Assembly: GCA_022264855.1 (NCBI GenBank)
Contig: JABYQU010000023.1
Span: 372,001-436,000, forward strand
Length of the DNA stretch: 64,000 nt
From: Lenzites betulinus
Taxonomy: Eukaryota; Basidiomycota; Agaricomycetes; Polyporales; Polyporaceae
Direction of reading: 5' to 3'
Position 1 is the stretch's first letter. Every line of letters begins with the position of its first letter. Shown here piece after piece: positions 1 to 9,065 of the stretch. The notes beneath the pieces were generated by a model, which had not been told where the DNA came from, searched no databases, and saw only the letters and a program-made list of their open reading frames with translations. Both the position numbers and the translations under genes were made by a program.

Positions 1-193
1 ATGCCCGTCACTCGCATTCTCAGTCAGTGGCATGTTCGGCTCGGTGCATCATATCTGCGTTTCCATTCGTACTTCCACTCTTGCGTTGTTCTCGGTTCAG
101 GCATCCAACGGCCCTGGCGTCACATTATACGGTGCCGTCTATGTTCTACTGCATGAGCGCACATGTTGACATTCAAGACGTGTATCTAGCTGT

Positions 194-1904
194 TCACTCT
201 AGGGTCCGTTCGGGGATCAACCTGCCTCTCCATCCCGGTACTCCGCCATTCTGATATGGGCAAACGATCAGAGGGTGGTCCGCGCTGTGGCACGCGCGGC
301 AGCGACCTCGTTCCGGGGGAGTTCTCGACGTTCCAGGGATGTCCATCGCCGCTATGTCTTCACGCCATTTCGACCACCTCTCGTTATTCCATGTGGGCGG
401 GTTGCAGAAGAATGTCGCCCACCTCTTCCCCGGGTCGGTGCGTGGCCTGAGTCTGTCTATTCGTACCGCCATGTCATGAGGGTTCTCCTTGCACCTTCGT
501 CCTCCGATGCGAAGAGGGGAAGGGCGTCCTCTCGTATCGCCAGTTTTGTAGCGCGGGCCACGCGCTCGCCCTTCATGAACTCTAGGATGTCTGCTACCAG
601 CGCTTGGTCGTCTCTCAGTGCCCACACGGCTCTTGTGAAGAGGTAGGAGGGCGGGGGTGGGAGCGGCTTCAGCGCCCTGAAGGAGAGGATGTCGTTATCC
701 CACTGTCCTTGTGCGCATAGGACATGCTGGGCTCCTGTCCCAAGGTTGGATGCCAGGAAACAGGTCGGCGGGTCCCACTCCACGTCGTCCTCATCACGAG
801 GGGTCGGGCCTACCAGTTGGAGTTTCAGAGACCCCGTGACGATTTTGAGAACTGTGCGCAGGGACTTCCCGATTTCTCGCAGCTGGGCCGCGTTCGCGCG
901 CCCTAGGCCATAGACGTCAATGACGCAGGTCGTTCCATCCGGTTTGTTTAAGAATTCGGTGACCTTGGTCGGCGGGAAGCATCGGAAGTGGTCCAGCGAA
1001 GTCTTCGCTGTCACCGCCGGGTATCTGTTCGCGGGGGGCGGCGTGATCTCCAGGTACTTCGCCCTCGTCAAGAATTGTGCCCTTGTCTCGTCCACGCGCT
1101 GGGTTATCAGCCCGGGGGCGTTGTATGCCATGTCGTCCCCAGTGCTTGTCGTGGTCCGCTCGCCACGCTCGTCGCCAGAGAGGGCTGGAGTTCTCAGTGT
1201 GTCGCCTGCGTCCATGTCCGCGCCATGCACAGCTCCGCCCTCTCCCTGTGTTGCGTCTATCGCCTCGTCCCAGACCCGGTCCGGGAGATATTCCCCGGTG
1301 CTTGCCGTTTCGTCCATGCCGAGTACGCTCTGCGCGTGTCTCCCGAGGCCTACGTCGTCCATTCGTGCGCCCATCGTCCTTTCAATGCTTCGCGCGTACT
1401 CCAGGCTGGCTTGGCTTGTTTCCGCGTTTGTCCGTTCTTCTATGTTCCTCCTGGCTTCTTCACCCCCCATCGTCCACTCGGCGAGCCATCGCGGCGCAGT
1501 CTCCCTCCACGCGCTCCCGCTCGCAAGGGCGGTGCGTCCTACGGCTGCATCTCCCTCGTAATCCATCCGGCGCGTTCCAGCCTGTATCTATTTTCTACCT
1601 TTAGGCTTTTGCAGGGTTTTATATTCAGACTTACCATGTCCCTTTTGTGCTCATTCTCCGTCCCACTCTCTTCTTTCCACAGGCTCTCCCATAATTCCGC
1701 GCTTGCGGCTTCGTCATCCGCTTCGTTTTCAGCTTTCGCGAGTCCGAAGTGCGCAGCGCCGTGTATCGCCCTTGGGTTGGACGTCATCGTTTCTCCCCCT
1801 GATGCGTCCCGCGGTAGGTCCATAGGCGAGGAGGTCGCAGACGCGAACGCGTAGATCCTGTGTTGCTTCTCCTTCGCCCCTTGCTCAGGCGCCACTTGTT
1901 CCAT
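194..1904 (-). pseudogene. Broken gag-like ORF with a CCHC zinc knuckle
   Basis: Minus-strand coding relic in three frames. A 369-codon ORF (1566 to 457) is followed, after a frame change near 460-475, by a segment (to 194) holding a retroviral-type zinc knuckle, C-x2-C-x4-H-x4-C (CRACHSADHPLIVC, about 261-303). A further purine-rich ORF (1904 to 1539) precedes it in another frame. CCHC knuckles of this kind are known from gag-like ORF1 proteins of fungal retroelements, where they bind nucleic acid. No reverse transcriptase, integrase or LTR is visible; a polymerase ORF would lie left of the window. Whether the frame changes are decay or programmed shifting cannot be decided. A domesticated CCHC gene is the alternative. 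Confidence 0.5.
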
Positions 1905-4900
1905 ATCGCGCCTACGCTCTTCGTTCTTCCACGTGTACTCGGTGCTTTGTTTTAGCTCGTAGTGAGATGCGCGTGATGGAGGGAGGTGAGCGTTGGGGCG
2001 CGCGGCGCATCAACGTGTTGTCCGCTTCGCGCTTGCTCGCGCGCGCGCTCACGTCGCGGTCCCGAGCCACATCGGCCCCGTCTCAACGCTTCTTGTCTCG
2101 CGCCCGTCTTCATACATGCTCCAATGTTTTAGTTGTGCTGCGTAGTCTTCGTCATGGTGTCTGTAACGTCCTATTTCTTCTCCTTTCCTCTCCTCGCGTG
2201 GTTCCACTTATTTCCAGCTAGTGTTGCGTACCCCCGTCAATCATTGTTTGCGTATCCTTTCGTCCTTACGTTACTATTGTTATTGTGCCCTTTCCTTCTC
2301 CACACCAGTTTATTGTGCCGAGTCTCTTCTGGCCACAGCGCGTCATATTCGTACACAGCTGTTTATCTTACCGTCCATACGTTTATCAACGTGTCCCGTT
2401 CGTCTGCAACTCCCTACTAGGTCTCACATCCTCGCTGCTCCGTGTTGTATTGTACTTGTATCTGCTTGTCGTTCTATTTCAGTATCCTCCTCGTTCACTC
2501 ATTCATCTTATTTTAGGGGGATTTCATCGTTAGGCTGCATCGGCAATCATGTCGCTATCCGCCGTATGATCAGGTATCCGCCACATATATCATAGCCTGC
2601 GTGTCGCTCTCTGCTCTCTTGCTTTGTTCAGTGCTTGCTGCTCTGTGCTCTGATATGGCCAGTCCTCGCGTTCGTGCTTCGGCAGGTATGTCGCCGTTTC
2701 TCAGCTCTGTCCACTCTTCACATCATATCTTGCATCCCAGGAGCCAGCTACCCCATCTCTACCGCGTTCTTTCGAGCTCACGTCCCACATAGGTTGTCGC
2801 ATCGTGTTCCTCCCCATTCGATCCTCCTACCTGCTGTTGCTAGCTTCCAAGTCAGGGCAGCCCATTCGTCAGCCGTTTTCTCTCTTTCTTCGTGTTACCA
2901 CGGGCTTATCTGGGCATGTCCAGTCGCGTCTCACTGGTCAGTCTGTCATTATAGGTCCTCTCCTTACTGCGTCACGTCTCGTCCGTCATCCGCATTCTCA
3001 GCAGCGGTTTCACCTCCAATTTTGCACGCGCTATTTCGCGCCCCGGGGTCATCGGGCTTGGGTTGCATTTCGTCGCTGTCGTCTCCGTCTTGTTATTCCG
3101 TCAGTACCAGTTCTTGTCAGGGTCCTTTGCCTGCGTATGTGTTTCGCCTTGTGACCTCCAACATGTCGCTAACTGTTCGTTCGCGTCGCGTTCCACTTCG
3201 TTACAGTTGATTCAACGTTTGTCGGGCTGCAAGACCCTCCTCCGTTCTTCGCCCCATCTGGCTATTTCTCCCCCCTATTGCCCATTTCGCCGTCACGTCC
3301 CTTTATCCGCTGGGGGTCCGCCGTCCGCCTGTTCTCGTTCCCACTGGTTAGTGTGCTGGCTTTGCTTTATCACCCCTGGTTCTCACGTACCCTTCTATGC
3401 ACCCGTTTGCGGCTCATCTCACAGGTTCATGTTCGTTTCGTCACCTCTGACTCGTGCGTTTTCTTCGGTCCGCACCCATCTTGTCGTAGGGGTCCACCAC
3501 ATTGTGATAGCGTGTATGGCTCTCTGGAGGAGCGAGAGGCGGACCATCTCGTCTTGTTTGAGTTCTGCCGTCAGGTACACTATCTCCGTGGTCATCCATT
3601 CGACTTCGTTTCTGACCACGAACTCGACCGTGTTCTTCTCCATCGTCCTTATCCTGGTTACCCAGCCTTCGACTCCCGTGTCGGAGGCAGTGTACACTGT
3701 TGCGTCTCGGCTCTCCTCACCGTAGGCGTCCTTCGCTTCTCTGGTGGATATAATCCTGACTTTTTGTCCGACCTCTATAGGGGTGCTCGGTTTCAAGGCC
3801 ACATCGTACCACTCGACTCTTCTCCAGACACATGTGGCAGGGTCATGTCTTGGGGCTGAGCCTCTTTTGGTAGCAAAGATGATGTTCAGAGTAGTGTTGG
3901 GGGAGGACATGGCGTGGGTGCATGCCATTTCACCCTCCGTTCGGTGTGGTACTTATACTGTTTCACCAGTTGTCACTTATCTTCCCACCCCTGTTTCTTC
4001 TATGTGCACCCAGATTTGAGATCTATTTCAAAGCTATTGCAGGTGCGTTTACCAGTAGGATTTCAGCCTGTCCCACGATTCACTTACTCACAGCTTTCAT
4101 TTTAATTTACTTGTCCATTTGTTTTCATGTTATCATCTTTTGCCCCAGTTGTTCACTCTCCCTTCACTTGTTTTATTTGTTCCCCTGCTCGTCTACGGTA
4201 GTTCCTCTACCGTCTTAGTGCTTTTGCTCTCTTCCCCTTCTTTGTCGCCTGTTATTCGCTTGCCACTTTCTAACTCTCCCTTGCTCTAAATTCTGTCATT
4301 CTTCTCTTACTCGCTTGGCAGATCATCTGTCCCTTCTTGTTCTCAGTTGTGGCCAGTATTCATCTACTTTTCCCTAGTCCCACTTTCTTCTTGGTCCATC
4401 CCACTCTCCTTCTTTAATTCTCCTTCGCTTCTTGTTCTGTTTCAGTATTTCCACCTTCATTTCACTTCTACATTACTCCCTGCCATTGTTTTATTTACTG
4501 CTTTTCCACTTTGTTTCCTTTGTGGCTTCCCTGTTTGCTGCATATTCGCTTTGGTGTTCTTCCCCGCAGATGCTCGTCCTCTGCCGCTTTTTCGGGTGCC
4601 ACTCTGATGCACAGCGCCACTTCACATCTTCACATTACCGGTTGTCCCGTTTGCTTCCCCGTTTACTCTTCATATGCATTCCATTTGTCCCGTCACTTTT
4701 CGATAGTGGTTCTTCTTTTGTCCATCCACTAGATTTGTTCGGTGTTCGTTGTCTGTTGTTCGCCATTCATCATTCAGCGTTTGTCGTCTTGCTGCTTATT
4801 CGTCATTCATCGCTTGCCGCACTCGCTTGCGCCGCTTGTCGTTTCTTGTTCGCTTCCGCCACTCGTTTATTTGCTGTCTGTCGCATAATATACTCTGTAT

Positions 4901-5057
4901 ACCGTCCACCTCTTACTTTGTGCATACTCACCATTTGTTTCCATTTCACATTTTGTTTTCATTTTCTGTTTACCATCCTCTGTTCCCCTTCTATTGTGCT
5001 CAACTCAGCGCGTCTTTTTGGCATTTAGTCGTGGCCATCTGGTCACAGTCTGCTTCA
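1905..5057. other. Pyrimidine-rich decayed tract, probable mobile-element remnant
   Basis: About 3 kb in which the plus strand is dominated by T and C and is poor in A, most extreme from about 4.1 to 5.05 kb. Read on the minus strand it gives purine-rich codon strings (Lys, Glu, Arg, Asn) broken by many stops, such as a stretch beginning HHDEDYAAQLKHWSM near 2150. One longer ORF lies at 3419-3928 and is listed separately. No terminal repeats or target-site duplications were found by eye. Long plus-strand ORFs here look like artefacts of the base skew. Confidence 0.45.
3419..3928 (-). CDS. Hypothetical 169-codon ORF in the decayed tract
   Basis: ATG-started minus-strand ORF, unusually long for its surroundings and less biased in composition. 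The middle part (from about VGQKVRIIS to EFVVRNEVEW) reads like alternating beta strands and could be a small SH3-like barrel; this is an impression, not a match. No known family was recognised. It may be part of the same element as the zinc-knuckle ORF, since strand and location agree. It could also be a chance ORF. Confidence 0.3.
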   Translation of the reverse strand: MACTHAMSSPNTTLNIIFATKRGSAPRHDPATCVWRRVEWYDVALKPSTPIEVGQKVRIISTREAKDAYGEESRDATVYTASDTGVEGWVTRIRTMEKNTVEFVVRNEVEWMTTEIVYLTAELKQDEMVRLSLLQRAIHAITMWWTPTTRWVRTEENARVRGDETNMNL

Positions 5058-5366
5058 TCAGGGATGAGCTCTGGCGCTATCACATTTATGCAGTGGTGTG
5101 CATACCCATCTTGCCATGGGGTTCTCGCAGAGTGCGAGTAGGAACCCGGCTCCGCCCGTGTCCAGGCTGAGGATGTTGTCTCCGTCTGCAGACGCTATCT
5201 CCATCCAGCACTCTCCACAGCGTAGGCGTTGGGGAGCTTCCAGGGTGGCACACGGGGCTAACATGCTGCATACGACCAAGCGGGTGTATTGGGCGTCGTT
5301 CTGGCCCCATCTAGTAGAAATATTAATGCACGCCCCACAGTGGGTTTCGGCTCATGGGTTAACAGT
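5058..5366 (-). pseudogene. Cysteine-rich coding fragment
   Basis: Open minus-strand frame of about 100 codons with regularly placed cysteines: HCGAC near its start, then CSM, APC, a CGEC pair, LLALC and VCTPLHKC. The pattern suggests a zinc-binding fold. Upstream it closes at a stop near 5366 with no good ATG, so this would be an internal exon or a relic. Just beyond, on the same strand (5375-5584), is another short open frame containing GEHARRNI, weakly like the GEEARRNI seen in the gag-like ORF. The family was not recognised. Confidence 0.3.
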
Positions 5367-6239
5367 CCATCAGGTTAGTCACCCGTCAGAGACACCTTCA
5401 CTGGGTAGAGACAGTGCCGCTCAGCTACGATTATTGTGGAGTGCAGATTCGCCCCCTCGCCCTGGAGCAGCCTCTGTTCAGGCTCTGTATCAGAGTATTC
5501 ACCTTTCCCGGTGACCACTTGGGCAGGTTCCACTATGTTTCGCCGTGCATGTTCTCCGCGCTCGTCCCTCCACAATTGACTCACGGGGCGCCAGATACCG
5601 GGTTCTGGCGTTCCTTGTGCGCGGCCATGCTTTCACATTTCGTAGCTCGACACCGTTCGGTGCACTATGGCTCGGTGTCTGTCACATGTTCACTCTGCGT
5701 TCGCGCTCAGGGCTACTTATGCCCGCAACCGAATATGCGCTGGGCGCTCGTACTCGTTTACGCGATCGCGTGCAACGTCGTCCCATCCCTCGCAGTAGGG
5801 CTCTCGTTCATCGCCACTCCCTGGGTCTTAGGGTTTTTTATCCCTTTGTGCACTCCTAGGAGGCAGGTCTCTGGAGACCGACAGTCGTTTCCGCGTTTCC
5901 CATCCGAGTCATGCGTACCTTTATTTTGCAGGGGGGGTTCGCACTCAACCATTCTCTTTCGAGTACACACGGCCAACACCCCAGCCTCCCTTCGTGTCGT
6001 TCTTCATGCATTTGCCAGGTCAAGCGATGCTTCACATTCACTTCTTTCTTCAGTATATTTGTCCGGTTATGGCACCCACAGGCCCCCACGGTTGGATGGC
6101 TCAAGTCCAGACCGTGGGAAATCGCGACCAGGTGGTGGTGCATGGAAGAGGAGCTGCTCCGCTTTCGCGTTTATCCACACGGAGATTTGCAAGCCATCTC
6201 GATGGTTTGTAGACAACAGCAGGAGAGCACACTTGCCAA

Positions 6240-6280
6240 GGCTACAAGTCACTACTAGTCACTAGTCACTACTAGTGCTA
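6240..6280. repeat. Short ACTAGT/CACT tandem and palindromic repeat
   Basis: Iterated units of the type AGTCACTACT and ACTAGT, which is itself palindromic. It lies about 100 bp outside the outer edge of the left duplication arm, between the decayed element tract and the arm. Confidence 0.6.
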
Positions 6281-6374
6281 CGACTCAAGGCATCCGGACT
6301 TGGACAGTACGAGTTCAAACTCAGATTTCCCATGCACTCCGAGTCGCTCTCAAGTATTGCCAGTACTTGTGCGC

Positions 6375-6759
6375 TATTACATGATGGACGAATTTGCCGC
6401 CCTGCGGCTAGCGAAGATCGCGGATTTTGTACATCCCTGGCTTCACGCCTAAGACTCCTACTCGCGCACGGAAGCAGGGACATCAATGTGCGTCACGCGA
6501 GCTCGGCGCACCTGCTCGACATGTTGTCAAGCTCACCCGGCGGAGCGCATGCACAGGTCCTGTTTCTCCATGTTCACGGACAGGTGTGTCTGCTCCTCTG
6601 CATTGTCGCTGAACAGCAGGGAGTTGGTGGGGATATTTGGTATCTCATTGACTACAGCATATGCACTAGGAGGGGCGTGGATAGTAGGGATCTGCATGAA
6701 TTCATAACGGAGTTCTTGCTCGATAGGTGGGGGAAGGCAGGAAGCGGCGCAATTGGTGA
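6375..6759 (+). pseudogene. Decayed 3' fragment of dipeptidyl aminopeptidase
   Basis: Copy of the last exons of the S9B peptidase that is intact at 60811-64000. Recognisable pieces are LLAHGSRDINVRHASSAHLL against the parental LLAHGSGDDNVHYANSAHLL, then MFTDR in another frame, then the C-terminal exon (EFLLDRWGK) ending at TGA 6757-6759. At least one frameshift separates the pieces, there is an in-frame stop upstream, and the catalytic Asp segment is altered (GSGDDN to GSRDIN). Homology fades upstream of about 6370. There is no promoter, N-terminus or nucleophile exon, so it cannot encode a peptidase. Confidence 0.85.
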
Positions 6760-7468
6760 TAGAGCCTGGACACGGATGGTTTGGATACATCTAGCGATCT
6801 TGATTAAGTTATGCATTTGGACGCTGTCTCCTTGGCTCAGTGTGCAATTGTCCCTCCGCTCTGGCACTCCACCTCTACTCCAGTCCCGCATCTGGGTATG
6901 TCCGCTCGTGGATTCGGTACTGGCAAGGTGAGTGAATTGACATGGCTCGTGTCTCCCGAGGCTGACACGGAGGTGGCGTCAGCACACCGATGGCAGGGCA
7001 ACAAGCCCTTACCGCGTGCTTCCAGTGCTTCTGTGTTCGGGATCTATACAGCATATTCCGACGCCGAGCCAACGAGAGGCACTGCCTGTTGTTTTTCAAA
7101 CCAGCAGTTGCCTGTAGCGGACTAGACCTACTCCCAGAACATCGCTTGCCCGCGCAAACGATATTTGGATCCTTGATTATCTGCCTTGCCATCGCGGCGA
7201 GCACTGTCACCCGACTACGCCCGCTGCTCACGACGCGAGAAGGGCTCCCCGCGGGCACGGCGGTACAGCGCCCCAGGCCATCGATGTTCCCATTCATTCG
7301 AAGTCAGCACAAACGAGAACACGGAGCACGGCGCGAGGCCTGCCGCCTGTTCCGCTCCTGCCTGAAGCATGTTCCGCTCCTGCCTGAAGCATGCACATCC
7401 TTGTTCTGTTCGCGTCCGGGCTCCCGTCAGCCGTATTTCGGCTCCGCTGGAAAGTCAACCCCCAGGCG
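6760..7468. other. Conserved upstream region of the spliced transcript (left)
   Basis: About 700 bp with no supported gene, nearly identical in reverse complement to the right arm. It lies between the peptidase stop and the TATA box. It contains a perfect tandem duplication of about 23 bp (TTCCGCTCCTGCCTGAAGCA, twice between about 7347 and 7392), present in both arms. Probable promoter-proximal sequence. Confidence 0.5.
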
Positions 7469-7475
7469 TATAAAG
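7469..7475 (+). promoter_or_regulatory. TATA box of the spliced transcript (left)
   Basis: TATAAAG followed about 25-35 bp downstream by a pyrimidine-rich block (CCCTCCCTCTCTTTCTTCAG) and then AACACACACC, a layout typical of strong fungal promoters. The right arm has TATATAA at the matching position, so the element is kept although its sequence changed. Confidence 0.6.
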
Positions 7476-7504
7476 CCTCGACCTTGCGCCCTCCCTCTCT
7501 TTCT

Positions 7505-8810
7505 TCAGAACACACACCACCGACGCAAGCCTCAGACCCCCCGAGGCATCCAGGTGCGCGCACTGCAGCAGCGGTGCGCGTAGCCCTCGGACGGGGCTGA
7601 CTGGTACGTCCTCTACGCCGCACTTCGAGTGGGGATGTCGCGCTAACACTCTTCGTCTCTGCGCCACCACTCATAGCTCGTCGCGTTGCGTTGTGTCGAC
7701 CTTCACGGTCGACCAACAACCCAGGCCCGCGCCCTCATCCCCGAGGGCGGCGGGCAGCGACGGTCCTGGCATACATCGTACGTCTCATCTCGCTCGTCGC
7801 CCCGACGCCACCTCTGACCACTCCTTCAGCGACGCCACTATCCGACTACTCTCGGTGCCAGGACCACCTCAACATCCTCACGCGACGCGGAGGGCCGGCT
7901 CATACTGTCGCCCTCCGCACGACAAGGTACGTCCCTTCTCTCGCCATACATCACGGGGGTGGCCCTGTAAGTCCCGCGTATTCGTGGGCAGGGCGGGCGG
8001 CGTCGTGGTGGTCGTTTGGGGGGAGTCCTCGAGAGCTCTATACGGGCCGGGGGCGAGAAGATAGGCGGCTCTTTGGGGGGAGTCCCCTGCCGCATTTTCG
8101 GCGGGGGGCGAGAAGCGGCATGGCGCGAACCATGTGTGAAGTGGTTTATATTCTTTATTATTTGTTTATTCGGGGGGAGTCCACTGCCTACCATCCGGGC
8201 AGTGGGCGAGAAGCGGCATGGTCTACCATGTATCCAGCCATAGTGGCGTTATTATCGGGGGGAGTCGTCTGCCTCGACCGCGGGCAGAGGGCGAGAAGTG
8301 GGCCTGAGGGCGCCACCTGTGGCGTTGAACCCTGCGGACCGCTGGGAGATCACCGGTGAGTTCCCTCCTTCCAGGCGCTCTTGTTAGCCGTGCTGATCTC
8401 GATACGTGCTCTAGCTCGTCGCGCTTCCCAGTGCCATCCAATATGCCTCCCACATTCATTCAATATCGCCCCGACTTATGATCACAACCACGAACCAAAC
8501 TCAACACGTATGTCCCCTTGTCACTAGCACTACTAACCTGCATCTCTCCTAGCGTGTGCCTCAAGCCGCGTGCCTCAAATTCCCCGAGGAATGGTGTTGA
8601 GCATATGGTTTTGCTCGGCTCCTGGCGCAGGCCTTTCCGTGGCCCTCGGGATAAGTACCCGCCTGCGCGTGGTCCTCGTCGCGCAGGTGGGGAAACCAAC
8701 ATGCGCCGAAATGAGCTCACCGTAGTATTGTATCGAGTTCGAGGGCCTGAGTTGTACTTGAAGCTTGAAAGCTCCGATTTTGTCATATATCATGTATAAC
8801 ATCGATAACA
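7505..8810 (+). ncRNA. Spliced, ATG-poor transcription unit with four hairpin motifs (left)
   Basis: Predicted from a TATA box plus four introns with good signals: 7604-7676 (GTACGT, branch CTAAC, CATAG), 7927-7991 (GTACGT, weaker acceptor), 8356-8414 (GTGAGT, CTCTAG) and 8508-8552 (GTATGT, branch CTAAC, CCTAG). Exons 1 and 2 contain no ATG. The first usable ATG (8119) would give only about 93 codons, starting inside motif copy 2 and running across copies 3 and 4. Exons 2 and 4 both begin CTCGTCGCG. The exon between introns 2 and 3 carries the four repeated hairpin/G-run motifs. A non-coding or regulatory RNA fits best; a small-protein gene remains possible. The 3' end is a guess. No known RNA family was recognised. 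Confidence 0.45.
8018..8300 (+). repeat. Four copies of a hairpin/G-run motif (left)
   Basis: Copies start at 8018, 8075, 8172 and 8257. Each has GGGGGGAGTC, then a hairpin, then GGG(n)GGGCGAGAAG; the distance from G6 to GAGAAG is 37, 35, 36 and 36 nt. The stems differ in sequence but keep pairing: CCTCG/CGGGG; CCCC-GCCG/CGGC-GGGG with a bulged T; CCACTGCC/GGCAGTGG; TCTGCC/GGCAGA. Spacing between copies (57, 97, 85) is not a multiple of three throughout, so a protein repeat is unlikely. The G-runs (G6 plus two runs of at least three G) could also form a quadruplex with a hairpin loop. Confidence 0.85.
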
Positions 8811-9065
8811 ATTGACCCGTAATCCTTAGTCCGTGTGATAGCCATCATAAACTCGACCATTCCCACTGAATCTTTGGCCTACCGCCGCAGCCTCAGTAAT
8901 TAATGTACAACGATTCCGTATCAGAAAACATGATAATAGTACTACTCGACGAGTCGCCCGGGGCCTGGCAGTGGGACCGTGACGTGTGAACATACGTGAT
9001 TGTGCTACCGGAGGAGGAGCCTTCAGTTGGGTGAGGGGGTGCTACTTGGTCTCCGATACACTCCA
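8811..9065. other. Intergenic space between transcript and F-box gene (left)
   Basis: About 255 bp between convergent units, the plus-strand spliced transcript and the minus-strand F-box gene. It is conserved between both arms. No further gene is seen; it probably holds both 3' ends. Confidence 0.4.

Noticed and set aside
6260..6350. tRNA-like GTTCAAACTC segment
   Set aside because: No matching A box, acceptor stem or anticodon arm could be found around it.
8018..8300. Hairpin ribozyme, because AGTC and AGAA occur as in its loop A
   Set aside because: The outer helix is missing: the G-run does not pair with the sequence after AGAAG, and no loop B domain is present.
7691..8359. 222-codon plus ORF over the motif array (214 codons in the right arm)
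   Set aside because: It has no ATG at its start, reads through likely introns, and the repeated motif is not in one reading phase. Its openness probably reflects GC content.
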